64,000 nucleotides of DNA from JANXMY01 sp964251675. GTDB taxonomy: Bacteria; Armatimonadota; Armatimonadia; Armatimonadales; Capsulimonadaceae. Of this stretch, positions 40,879-48,899 are shown piece after piece; positions within the stretch are counted from its first letter, which is position 1, and the number at the start of each line of letters is the position of its first letter. The notes beneath the pieces are model-generated. The model was not told where the DNA came from and searched no databases. It saw nothing but the letters and a program-made list of their open reading frames with translations. The DNA lies in contig CAXUKS010000013.1 in NCBI GenBank assembly GCA_964251675.1, positions 1 to 64,000 of the forward strand, given 5' to 3'. Both the position numbers and the translations under genes were made by a program.

Positions 40879-43440
40879 ATGTGGCAACGATTTACCGAAC
40901 GCGCCCGCAAGGTCGTGTTTTATGCACAGGAAGAAGCGGGACGGCTGGGGGAAAACTATGTTTCCACAGAGCATCTGCTGCTGGGGCTGGTCCGAGAAAA
41001 TGACAGCGTGGCAGCGCGGATTTTAGACCGCATCGGGGTCAGTCTGGGCCGCATCCGCTCCGAGATTGAGCGGCAGGTGGCACGCGGCGACGGACGGCTG
41101 GGGCAGGATATGCAGCTCACGCCCCGCGCCAAGCGGGTCATTGACCTGGCCTACGACGAGGCGCGTCAGCTTAATAACAATTACATCGGCACGGAGCATC
41201 TTCTGCTGGGCCTCATCCGAGAGGGCGAAGGGCTGGCGGGGCGCGTTCTGTCCAAGCTGGGCGTGGACCTCGACCGCACCCGGCGCGAAGTGATGCACCT
41301 TCAGGAAGGCGGCGGCGAGGGCAGCGCGGGCGGCGGCAGCCGTCAGGCCACCAAGACGCGCACCCCGACCCTGGACGAGTTTGGCCGCGACTTGACGGAG
41401 CTGGCCCGCAACGAAAAGCTGGACCCAGTGATTGGCCGGGCCAACGAAATCGAGCGGTGCATTCAGATCATTTCGCGCCGCATGAAGAACAACCCCTGCC
41501 TGCTGGGCGAGCCGGGTGTCGGCAAAACGGCGATTGCCGAAGGGCTGGCACAGCGGATCATCATGGGCGACATCCCGGACTTTTTGAAAGACAAGCGCGT
41601 CATTCAGCTTGACCTTGCGGCGCTGGTCGCAGGAACGAAGTACCGGGGCGAATTTGAAGAGCGCATGAAGCGTGTCATGGAAGAGATGCGGAAGGCGCAG
41701 GGCGAGATTATTCTGTTCATCGATGAGCTGCACACGCTGGTCGGAGCCGGAGCCGCCGAAGGCGCAATTGACGCCTCCAACATCATGAAGCCCGCCCTGG
41801 CACGCGGCGAGCTGCAGTGCATCGGCGCGACCACGCTGGATGAGTACCGCAAGTATGTGGAGCGCGACGCCGCCCTGCAGCGCCGCTTCCAGGCTATTCA
41901 GGTCAAAGAGCCATCGGTGGACGATGCCATCGAGATTTTGAAGGGCCTTCGCCCCCGCTACGAGCAGCACCACAAGGTCGAGATCACAAACGAGGCGCTG
42001 GACGCCGCCGCCCGGCTGTCGGACCGCTATATCTCGGACCGCTTCCTGCCGGACAAGGCCATTGACGTGATCGACGAAGCCGCCTCCCGTGTCCGCCTGC
42101 GCGGCGCGATGCCGCCGCAGGACCTGCGCGATGCCAAAATTGAGCTGAACGCCGTGCAGAAGGAGCTGAACGGGCTGCCGAACAACCGGCAGTACGAGAA
42201 AGCCTATGAGCTGCAGGGCCGCAAGCGCGAGCTGGAAGAGCGCGTCACGGAGCTGGAAGAAGGCTGGACCGAAACCAAGAAAGATGTCAAGCAGACGGTG
42301 GACGAGGACGAAGTGGCCTCCATCATCTTCTCCATGACCGGCATTCCGGTGGCGCGTCTGGTGGAAGCGGAGACGCAGAAGCTGTTTCGTATGGAAGAGG
42401 AGCTGCACAAGCGCATCATCGGCCAGCACGAGGCGATTGTGGCGATCTCCAAAGCCGTCCGCCGGTCCCGCTCGGGCCTGCGCGATGTGCAGCGGCCTAT
42501 CGGCTCGTTCATCTTCCTGGGACCCACAGGCGTCGGCAAAACGGAGCTGGCCCGTGCGTTGTCGTCGTATCTGTTCGAGAAAGACGACAACCTCATCCGA
42601 ATTGATATGTCCGAGTATATGGAAAGCTTTGCCGTGTCGCGGCTGGTCGGAGCGCCTCCCGGATACGTCGGCTATGATGAAGGCGGCCAGCTTTCCGAGG
42701 CCGTGCGCCGGAACCCGTACTCGGTAGTGCTCTTAGATGAGATCGAGAAAGCGCATCCGGAAGTCTACAATTTGCTGCTGCAAATTATGGAAGATGGCCG
42801 CCTGACCGACTCGCATGGGCGCGTGATTGACTTCAAGAACGTCATCCTGATTATGACTTCTAACATCGGTGCCCGCTCCATTCAGGGCGAGCGCGAGATG
42901 GGCTTTGGCCGAACCGGCGAAGCGCCAAAGACGCCCGAGCAGATCACGCGTCAGATGGACAGCATCAAGGGCCGGATCACCGACGAGCTGAAGCGCGTCT
43001 TCCGCCCTGAGTTCCTGAACCGCGTGGATGAGACGATTATCTTCCACCCGTTGTCGCAGTCGGAGATCAATGAAGTCGTGACGCTGATGCTGGACCGTGT
43101 CGCCAAGCAGGTTGGGCAGAAGGGCATGGACTTTGAGGTTACCCAGCCCGCCAAAGAGTATTTGGCCCGCGAAGGCTTCGACCCGCAGTACGGCGCACGC
43201 CCCCTGCGCCGCGCCGTGCAGCGTCTGGTGGAAGACCCGCTGGCCGAGGAAATCCTGCTGGGCCGCTTTGAGGCCAACGACACAGTGCTGGTAGACCTCG
43301 ATGACGACCGGGGCATTATCTTCCGCAAGGGCGCACCCCTCGGCACGGAAGGCGAGCACGCGACCCCGGCAGTCACGGCGTCAGAAGTCGCCGCCGAAGT
43401 GGCCGCGATGCCCGCCGAGCAGTCGGTCGGCAGCAACTGA
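40879..43440 (+). CDS. clpC: ATP-dependent Clp protease ATPase subunit ClpC
   Basis: 853-residue Hsp100 unfoldase. Two Clp-N repeats (VSTEHLLLGLVRE, IGTEHLLLGLIRE), AAA-1 with GEPGVGKTA, the M-domain coiled coil around LQGRKRELEERVTELEE, AAA-2 with GPTGVGKTE and LLDEIEKAH, and a C-terminal extension. All Walker residues are intact. Together with McsB and ClpS it forms a protein-quality-control set; ClpP lies outside the window. Confidence 0.96.
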   Translation: MWQRFTERARKVVFYAQEEAGRLGENYVSTEHLLLGLVRENDSVAARILDRIGVSLGRIRSEIERQVARGDGRLGQDMQLTPRAKRVIDLAYDEARQLNNNYIGTEHLLLGLIREGEGLAGRVLSKLGVDLDRTRREVMHLQEGGGEGSAGGGSRQATKTRTPTLDEFGRDLTELARNEKLDPVIGRANEIERCIQIISRRMKNNPCLLGEPGVGKTAIAEGLAQRIIMGDIPDFLKDKRVIQLDLAALVAGTKYRGEFEERMKRVMEEMRKAQGEIILFIDELHTLVGAGAAEGAIDASNIMKPALARGELQCIGATTLDEYRKYVERDAALQRRFQAIQVKEPSVDDAIEILKGLRPRYEQHHKVEITNEALDAAARLSDRYISDRFLPDKAIDVIDEAASRVRLRGAMPPQDLRDAKIELNAVQKELNGLPNNRQYEKAYELQGRKRELEERVTELEEGWTETKKDVKQTVDEDEVASIIFSMTGIPVARLVEAETQKLFRMEEELHKRIIGQHEAIVAISKAVRRSRSGLRDVQRPIGSFIFLGPTGVGKTELARALSSYLFEKDDNLIRIDMSEYMESFAVSRLVGAPPGYVGYDEGGQLSEAVRRNPYSVVLLDEIEKAHPEVYNLLLQIMEDGRLTDSHGRVIDFKNVILIMTSNIGARSIQGEREMGFGRTGEAPKTPEQITRQMDSIKGRITDELKRVFRPEFLNRVDETIIFHPLSQSEINEVVTLMLDRVAKQVGQKGMDFEVTQPAKEYLAREGFDPQYGARPLRRAVQRLVEDPLAEEILLGRFEANDTVLVDLDDDRGIIFRKGAPLGTEGEHATPAVTASEVAAEVAAMPAEQSVGSN

Positions 43441-43455
43441 GATAGACGCAAGAAA

Positions 43456-43487
43456 GGCCCGGAGCGGTTGCTCCGGGCCGTTTCTTT
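43456..43487 (+). terminator. intrinsic terminator of the mcsA-mcsB-clpC operon
   Basis: GGCCCGGAGC, loop GGTT, GCTCCGGGCC, then CGTTTCTTT, 15 nt after the clpC stop. Confidence 0.85.
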
Positions 43488-43497
43488 GACCAAAGTA

Positions 43498-43719
43498 TCA
43501 GACCGCGATAAGTTCGCGGATTTCTAGCTCGGTGACATCGGGTGTGGGCAGACCGTCTTCGCGCATTCCGCGCAAATGGAAGTTCAGGGCAGACCGGAAC
43601 TGTCGAATGACTTCCTCCCGCGAGGAGGCAGTCACAACGACGCTGCCGATGTCGTCCGGGGTGTAGGCGCCCCAGTTGTGGGGGCCTTCTTCCAGGATCA
43701 CTGTGATTGTTTTTTTCAT
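43498..43719 (-). CDS. hicB: HicB-family antitoxin
   Basis: 73 residues with the HicB degenerate RNase H start (VILEEGPHNWGAYTPDD), ASSREEVIRQFRSALNFHL and an acidic end. Antitoxins of this type neutralise the RNA-binding toxin HicA. The adjacent hicA is broken, so the protein has no partner here. Confidence 0.8.
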   Translation of the reverse strand: MKKTITVILEEGPHNWGAYTPDDIGSVVVTASSREEVIRQFRSALNFHLRGMREDGLPTPDVTELEIRELIAV

Positions 43720-43870
43720 CGGAGAGATAGTCCTGACGTTCTGCGAATGTTGCTCAGTTGACCGGCATAGACATCTTGGCTGTCAGGACCGGAGACGGTG
43801 ATGACATTCGGGTTGCCCGCCTTCTTGAAACTGCGGTGGCTGCTATTTCGATGACTTCTTTAACTTTCAC
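43716..43870 (-). pseudogene. hicA: hicA remnant with an internal deletion
   Basis: The start (GTG 43870) reads VKVKEVIEI like a HicA N-terminus; a second frame supplies the rest (SHRSFKKAGNPNVITVSG, QLSNIRRTSGLS), with the catalytic-site serine-histidine pair. The middle, about 15 codons, and the frame are lost. It ends on the hicB start codon, as in intact hicAB pairs. Confidence 0.75.
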
Positions 43871-43915
43871 ACACGCTGACCCTACTTAGCCCATTGCCTG
43901 ATAGAATTGTTTCAG

Positions 43916-44003
43916 CGGACAGGGTGGGATTCGAACCCACGGGGGAGTTGCCCCCCCGATTGTTTTCAAGACAATTCCGTTATGACCACTCCGGCACCTG
44001 TCC
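43916..44003 (-). tRNA. tRNA-Ser(TGA)
   Basis: Acceptor GGACAGG/CCTGTCC, discriminator G, anticodon loop CTTGAAA (anticodon UGA), a long class II variable arm with GGGGG/CCCCC stem, and T-loop TTCGAAT. 88 nt; CCA not encoded. Confidence 0.96.
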
Positions 44004-44132
44004 AGGCTTGCGGAACGCTTTATTATACGCGGCGGGCGGGTTGTGTGTCAAGCCGAGGCAAACTGCTCCGCAAAAATACCGGAGTTTTGCAGGCGGCGTT
44101 TGGGCGGCAATCGGCAGGGGTATTTATGGTGT

Positions 44133-44423
44133 ATGGAAACAGGAAGCTATCTGCTGATTGAGCCGGGAATGACGGTGCGCGGGACGGACGGCGACCTGGG
44201 CAAAGTGGCCGAAGTTGTTGCGGATGCGGGCGCAGACATTTTTCGGGGCATTGTTCTGGCACACGGATTTCTGGCGGGAAAGCACGGGTTTGTTTCCGCT
44301 GAGCTGGTGACCAGCGTGGAACAAAACGTAGTTCATGTTAGTCTGACGAAAACGGAAGCGGACGATTTGCCTGCTCCGGCAACCGGCGGGCAGGATTACG
44401 AAGGAAGGGATTTACTGTTGTAA
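44133..44423 (+). CDS. PRC-barrel / DUF2171-like protein
   Basis: 96 residues. The beta-rich pattern GMTVRGTDGDLGKVAEVVAD, FRGIVLAHGFLAGKHGFVSAEL and VHVSLTKTEAD suits the PRC-barrel class, small domains that bind RNA or protein. Start ATG 44133. The stop codon falls exactly where a structured RNA element begins, so the element is inserted at or just after the gene's end. Confidence 0.65.
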   Translation: METGSYLLIEPGMTVRGTDGDLGKVAEVVADAGADIFRGIVLAHGFLAGKHGFVSAELVTSVEQNVVHVSLTKTEADDLPAPATGGQDYEGRDLLL

Positions 44424-44755
44424 GTAACCGCTCCCTAAAGGAAGCGGCTTTGCCACTACACGCTAGGCGTGTGCGACTATAGGCCCTCTTACGGCGGCCC
44501 GTGTCCTTATCGCCCGAAGGCGATTAGACCATCTGATAAGCACAAGTGCCAAAACAGATACGTCCTGAGATTTTACGCAAGCGAAACGTATTGAGTCGCT
44601 GCAACCCGTTATCTCAACTTGTGAAGGTGGCTGCTTGGAAACCGTTGGCTCACTGTTTAGTGAGTGCCTTATACGCAGTAATCGCCTGCGATACAACCAT
44701 AGAGATTATGCCCCGCAAGGGGCATCAACAAACACGAAAGGAATAAGGAGCCTGC
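44424..44755 (+). ncRNA. stand-alone IscB-type omega RNA (HEARO) candidate
   Basis: About 330 nt with dense local structure: CCGCT/AGCGG (44428-44447), CACGC/GCGTG (44459-44471), TGCGACTATAGG, ATCGCC-CGAA-GGCGAT (44509-44524) inside a CTTATC/GATAAG stem (44506-44511 with 44535-44540), GCAC/GTGC, CTCACT/AGTGAG and TGCCCC-GCAA-GGGGCA. The 3' end ACGAAAGGAATAAGGAGC is of the kind that normally runs into an iscB start. Order and motifs fit the HEARO RNA family of ISC elements. No IscB gene follows. The guide, expected 5' of the scaffold, would lie in the end of the PRC-barrel gene. Confidence 0.7.
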
Positions 44756-44803
44756 GGCAGCAAGGAAGCCATTCCTCTGCCAGCTAAAGCAAGCAGTCTC
44801 CTG
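44424..44803 (+). mobile_element. ORF-less ISC-like element containing the omega RNA
   Basis: After the RNA scaffold comes a GGCAG/CTGCC hairpin enclosing AGGAA/TTCCT (44756-44781) and a short tail (AGCTAAAGCAAGCAG), which may be the element's right end. No reading frame for a nuclease or transposase is present between the left hairpin and 44803. Boundaries are inferred. Confidence 0.5.
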
Positions 44804-44813
44804 ACTTGATTTT

Positions 44814-45131
44814 ATGAAAACAAGCATTTTGACATATCTCGGCGTGGCCGCACTGGTAACCGGCACGGCGCTGGCTCCGCTGACGGCCCATGCGGACCAG
44901 AAAAACAAGAACCTGTGGCGCAACGGGGCCATCGCAGGCGGTGCAGCGGCCCTCTATGGTCTGCAAAATCATGACAAGACCACCACGCTGCTGGGCGCGG
45001 GTGCGGCGGCCTATTCGGCCAAGCGGTACGAAGATGACCGGCATCACCAGAGCCAGCAGAAGGCGGCGCGGGATGAAAAGGCACGCTACCACCGGACGCA
45101 TCGCCATTACACACACGCCAAGCGGCGCTGA
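44814..45131 (+). CDS. small exported basic protein
   Basis: 105 residues. Signal peptide LTYLGVAALVTGTALAPLTAHA, a short glycine/alanine-rich stretch (GAIAGGAAALYG, LLGAGAAAYSA) and a His/Lys/Arg-rich tail (RYHRTHRHYTHAKRR). The mature part looks like a small glycine-zipper-like protein with a polycationic end; metal or nucleic-acid binding is possible but not shown. Terminator follows. Confidence 0.65.
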   Translation: MKTSILTYLGVAALVTGTALAPLTAHADQKNKNLWRNGAIAGGAAALYGLQNHDKTTTLLGAGAAAYSAKRYEDDRHHQSQQKAARDEKARYHRTHRHYTHAKRR

Positions 45132-45148
45132 ACGTGAGCCAACAAGAC

Positions 45149-45180
45149 GGGCCTGCCACTAGCGGCAGGCCCATTTTTTT
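45149..45180 (+). terminator. intrinsic terminator
   Basis: GGGCCTGCC, loop ACTAGC, GGCAGGCCC, then A and seven T. Confidence 0.9.
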
Positions 45181-45228
45181 GCGTCTATGCCAGAAGGAAT
45201 TAGCGCGAGGGACGGCGAATACATACCC

Positions 45229-46068
45229 ATGAAACTTGGCGTCACAACACTCGGCTGCCCAACATGGACACTCGACGAGATACTGGCCCGCCTGCCGGGC
45301 TGGGGCTATGAGGGCGTCGAGCTGCGCGGGCTAGGGCCGGATTTGGACTTGACCCAATCGCCTCACTTTGCCACGGTGGCGGCGATTCAAACGACGCGGC
45401 GGCAGTTTGCCGACGCGGGGCTTGCGCTGTGCGGGCTGGACACCTCCTGCACGCTGTCCGAACCCGACCCGGCCAAACGAGCGCAGCAGTTTGAGGACGG
45501 ACGGCGCGGGATTGACCTGGCCGCCGCGCTGGGCATCCCGTTTGTGCGCGTTTTTGGCGGCGGGGACGGGCAGGACCAAAGCGAAGCCGCCAGGCGTGTG
45601 GGGGACGCGCTGAATGTGCTCGGCGACTATGCGGCGAATGCGGGCGGGGTGTGCGTCGTGCTGGAAACCCATGATGCGTTCTCCACCGGACGGCAGGCAG
45701 CTGAGGTATTAGCGCAGGTGACATCACCCGCTGCCGGGGCGCTCTGGGACCTGCACCACCCGTACCGGCAGGGCGAAGCGCCCGCCGAAACGTTTGCCGC
45801 GCTGGCCCCGTACATACGCACAACACACGTCAAAGATAGTCAGCCCGGCGGGACGTATTGCCTGCTGGGCGACGGCGATGTGCCGATCCCCGAAATGCTG
45901 GGCCTCTTAGCAGGCAGCGGCTATGACGGCTGGGTCACTCTGGAATGGGAGAAACGGTGGATACCTGCACTTTTAGACCCCGATATTGCGTTCCCGCAGT
46001 ACGCCGCCAAGCTGCGGGAGTACCTCGCCGCGCTCGGCGCGTCGGCTTCACCCCCGGCTTTACGCTGA
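45229..46068 (+). CDS. sugar phosphate isomerase/epimerase (TIM barrel, AP-endonuclease 2 fold)
   Basis: 279 residues. Metal-site residues appear in YEGVELRG, VVLETHDAFSTG, LWDLHHPYRQG and THVKDSQPG, and near the end WVTLEWEKRW. Such enzymes isomerise or epimerise sugars, inositols or related ketoses. ATG 45229 chosen over 45187, which lacks a ribosome site. The last 124 nt overlap a pseudopilin gene in another frame. Confidence 0.85.
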   Translation: MKLGVTTLGCPTWTLDEILARLPGWGYEGVELRGLGPDLDLTQSPHFATVAAIQTTRRQFADAGLALCGLDTSCTLSEPDPAKRAQQFEDGRRGIDLAAALGIPFVRVFGGGDGQDQSEAARRVGDALNVLGDYAANAGGVCVVLETHDAFSTGRQAAEVLAQVTSPAAGALWDLHHPYRQGEAPAETFAALAPYIRTTHVKDSQPGGTYCLLGDGDVPIPEMLGLLAGSGYDGWVTLEWEKRWIPALLDPDIAFPQYAAKLREYLAALGASASPPALR

Positions 46069-46736
46069 TTGAGCTGCTCATCGTCATTGCCATTATCGCC
46101 GTTCTCACGGCGATTTTGCTGCCCGTGTTCTTCTCGGTGCGCGGCAAGGCGCGGCAGACCGTCTGCATCTCTAACCTCCGGCAGATCGGCCTTGCCATCA
46201 GTCTGTATGCGGAAGACTACGACGAGCTGTATCCTGCCGGCAAAGACCCCTCGGACGACTATGGCGTTCCGGACATCTGGGCCACTCAGCCGCAGTATCA
46301 GGCCCAAATCCACCAGATGCCCTTCCTGCAGGATATTCTGTCGCCCTATATCAAGAATCCATCCCTGTGGCACTGCCCCGCCGACAAGGGCTACAACGAC
46401 ATCGACATCAGCAGCTACAACGGCGGCACTTCTGTCCCGATAAACCCGACCGCCACGCCGACCGCTTACGACAAGTTCGGCACATCTTATCTGTACCGCA
46501 CCGAGATTGCCCTGCTCGGAACCCGCTACGGTTCGCTGATGGCCTACAGTCAGGACGCGGCCCGAACACCCCACGAAGGCGCGGAAGTCAATGTCCTGAT
46601 GGACGGCAACGGCTCCTGGCACGGCGGCGTGTTCGTCAGCCAGAAGCGCTACAACGAACTGATGGGCGACGGCCACGTCGCCAACCAAAACATCGGCCAG
46701 TTCCAGCAAACCTGGCAGCTGTCCCTGAAGCCTTAA
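45945..46736 (+). CDS. type IV pilin-like pseudopilin with unusually long leader
   Basis: The prepilin cleavage site and helix are textbook: GFTLIELLIVIAIIAVLTAI, then FFSVRGKARQ, SNLRQIGLAISLYAEDYDEL. The C-terminal domain has VLMDGNGSWHGGVFV and GDGHVANQN, like the H-X9-DG tail of planctomycete/Armatimonadota pseudopilins. From ATG 45945 (or GTG 45957) the leader would be about 38-42 residues instead of 5-15, all within the upstream gene. Confidence 0.8.
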   Translation: MGETVDTCTFRPRYCVPAVRRQAAGVPRRARRVGFTPGFTLIELLIVIAIIAVLTAILLPVFFSVRGKARQTVCISNLRQIGLAISLYAEDYDELYPAGKDPSDDYGVPDIWATQPQYQAQIHQMPFLQDILSPYIKNPSLWHCPADKGYNDIDISSYNGGTSVPINPTATPTAYDKFGTSYLYRTEIALLGTRYGSLMAYSQDAARTPHEGAEVNVLMDGNGSWHGGVFVSQKRYNELMGDGHVANQNIGQFQQTWQLSLKP

Positions 46737-46760
46737 AGAGAAGCCGTAAAGAGAGAAACC

Positions 46761-47630
46761 ATGAGCTACGCGATCAAGCTGGACAAGCCGCAGCAAATCA
46801 CGCTAAACGATTACAATCCCGACGAGACCGGAAAGGCAAACAAAGACGCCTCGGTCAAGGAACTGGCGGCTCTTGGCGCGGAGCTGACCGCTCTTCAGGA
46901 ATGGCTGTATGCCGCGCAGACGCACAGCGTCCTGATTGTTTTACAGGGCCTGGACACGTCCGGCAAAGACGGGACTATCTCACATGTCATGGCCCATGTC
47001 AATTCGCAAGGCTGCGCCGTGGCGTCGTTCAAAGTGCCGACGCCCGAAGAGGCCGGGCACGACTTTCTCTGGCGCATTCATAAACAGACTCCCGGCAAAG
47101 GCGGCATCACTATTTTCAACCGCTCCCACTATGAAGATGTGCTGGTCACCCGCGTTCATAACTTAATCAGCGATGATGAAGCCGAGCGCCGCTTGAACTA
47201 TATCACTCAGTTTGAGCAGCTTTTGGCCGACGAGCACACCATCATTCTGAAGTTCTTCCTGCATATCAGCAAAGAGGAGCAGAAAGAGCGTCTCTTGGAG
47301 CGCGAGCAGGACCCATCCAAAGCCTGGAAGCTGTCTGTGGGTGACTGGCACGAGCGCGCGTTTTGGGACGATTACACGAAAGCCTATGAAGCCGCTCTCG
47401 GCGCAACGGCGGCCAAAAATGCTCCCTGGTACATCGTCCCCGCCGACCACAAATGGTATCGCAACCTCGCTATTGCCCAAACGTTGGTCAAGACCCTGCG
47501 CCCGTACAGAGATGACTGGGAAGCGGCATTAAAAAAACTGGGCGAGCAGCGTAAGGCGGAGCTTGCCGAAATGCGGGCCAAAGACCCGGCACAGGCCAAA
47601 GCCGCGAAAGAAGATGTGCCGGAGGGATAG
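46761..47630 (+). CDS. polyphosphate kinase 2 family protein
   Basis: PPK2 enzymes transfer phosphate between polyphosphate and nucleotides. Walker A GLDTSGKDGT (about residue 63), then FKVPTPEEAGHDFLWRIHK, FNRSHYEDVLVTRVH (Walker B/lid area) and YIVPADHKWYRNL are all typical. 289 residues. The class (AMP or ADP preference) is uncertain. Starts 24 nt after the pilin stop. Confidence 0.92.
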   Translation: MSYAIKLDKPQQITLNDYNPDETGKANKDASVKELAALGAELTALQEWLYAAQTHSVLIVLQGLDTSGKDGTISHVMAHVNSQGCAVASFKVPTPEEAGHDFLWRIHKQTPGKGGITIFNRSHYEDVLVTRVHNLISDDEAERRLNYITQFEQLLADEHTIILKFFLHISKEEQKERLLEREQDPSKAWKLSVGDWHERAFWDDYTKAYEAALGATAAKNAPWYIVPADHKWYRNLAIAQTLVKTLRPYRDDWEAALKKLGEQRKAELAEMRAKDPAQAKAAKEDVPEG

Positions 47631-47637
47631 GGGAAGG

Positions 47638-47826
47638 CCCCCCCAATAATGGGGGAGCTAGAGTTCGGAGCCGGAGACCTACCACCTTGTTCCTTCGTGC
47701 CTCAGTCACAGGGTCCTTCCTAAAGGAAGGATACAGATAAAATATGCAAGCCTCACGCCTTTGTTCCTAATCCTCCCCTTAGGGAGGATCCTGTGACTGA
47801 GGCACGAAGGAACAAGGTGGTAGGTC
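47638..47826. repeat. composite repeat with 37-bp perfect inverted arms
   Basis: A CCCCCAATAATGGGGG hairpin (about 47640-47655) is followed by a palindrome whose arms (47676-47712 and 47790-47826) are identical inverted copies starting GACCTACCACCTTG. Each arm has a TTCCTAAAGGAA-type dyad next to it. Best preserved member of the family in this window. Confidence 0.9.
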
Positions 47827-47828
47827 AC

Positions 47829-48899
47829 TTACAGCACTTCCACCACCGGCGGCAGCAAAATCGACTGCGGGTTAGTTGCGGCGGCAATCGCCGGAACGTC
47901 GTTTAGAAAATGGTAGCAGACGCCGAAGTCGATATCGATGGGCGGCGTTTCGCCCAACTTGAATGCCACTGACACATCGCCGTCGTGGGTCATCCGCACT
48001 GTCATCTCGCGGCAGGCGTCGGGCAGTTTCGTGATGGCAACCGCCAGTGCCTTGTCGCTATCTATTAAGTGAAACCACCGCTGAGACCGGAACTCTTCTG
48101 CCGTCGCCACTTCTCCCACATAATCCACCCGCCCCGCCGTCGCCACCGTCCACTTGGCGTAAGGTTCTTCCCCGAACTCCGTGTGCCAGACAATCTCGTT
48201 GGCTGTCTCATCTAGCTTCCCGAACACATAGCCGCCCACGCCGAAGTCGCAGGTGAGGGTAGGGGACGTGATGGCGAGAGGCAAGGTAAAGACAACCTCA
48301 TCGTCTCTTTTGGCTTCATCCAAGGTAAATAAAATACTTTCCCAAGATTTTACAGCCGTGATTGAAGTTGTCGTTACTGTAGCTCTACCATCTGGATGGC
48401 GACCATCAGCCGATACCCAAGACGATAAATGCGAAGTTTCCGGCGGGGAATGCTGATATTCGAGTAATTCACTTTGGCGACCATTACAGGTGATGGTAGA
48501 TATACTCTTGAGGAAATATACTTCATCGTATATTACATCGCGGTGAAGCGCATTATGCCTAAGAGAGATAATGAAGCGTTTTTGTTCGTTCCACAACAAA
48601 ACTTTGTCTATCGGCATATCGATACGCAATGGGTCATCTAGAACTGCCTGTGGCCCCGATTCCATCAGTCGCAATTCTTGCTCTTGGTTCGGTGCAAGTG
48701 ATATAGCAAAGTTCAAGCAGAGCATAGCATCTGCTCCCTCTGCAACCTGCACAGGCAACGGTACCCCATTTTGGTCTATAAGGCCAAGCTCAGCCAAGTT
48801 TCCCCTTAGTGGTAACTTTAATCGTGCCATCAGCGGGTACAAAAACCGTCGTATTCCTGCTGTTTCGCGGACGCGGATACGGGCCAGAACTTCGCTCAT
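47829..48899 (-). CDS. hypothetical protein downstream of waaA
   Basis: 356 residues, beta-rich, no signal peptide and no transmembrane helix. I recognise no family. Motifs such as NGVPLPVQVAEGAD and YVFGKLDETANEIVWHTE suggest a carbohydrate-associated or jelly-roll-like fold. Its start overlaps the waaA stop by 4 nt, so it is co-translated with an LPS enzyme, and a role in surface glycoconjugates is plausible. Confidence 0.55.
   Translation of the reverse strand: MSEVLARIRVRETAGIRRFLYPLMARLKLPLRGNLAELGLIDQNGVPLPVQVAEGADAMLCLNFAISLAPNQEQELRLMESGPQAVLDDPLRIDMPIDKVLLWNEQKRFIISLRHNALHRDVIYDEVYFLKSISTITCNGRQSELLEYQHSPPETSHLSSWVSADGRHPDGRATVTTTSITAVKSWESILFTLDEAKRDDEVVFTLPLAITSPTLTCDFGVGGYVFGKLDETANEIVWHTEFGEEPYAKWTVATAGRVDYVGEVATAEEFRSQRWFHLIDSDKALAVAITKLPDACREMTVRMTHDGDVSVAFKLGETPPIDIDFGVCYHFLNDVPAIAAATNPQSILLPPVVEVL

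Noticed and set aside
41023..42429. Long antisense frame inside clpC
   Set aside because: It follows the codon bias of clpC on the other strand and has no independent start signal or motif.
44546..44746. Small protein inside the structured RNA
   Set aside because: The sequence is constrained by stems rather than codons and no ribosome site precedes it.
44424..44813. tmRNA or RNase P RNA
   Set aside because: No tRNA-like ends and no conserved RNase P core; the stem order fits HEARO better.
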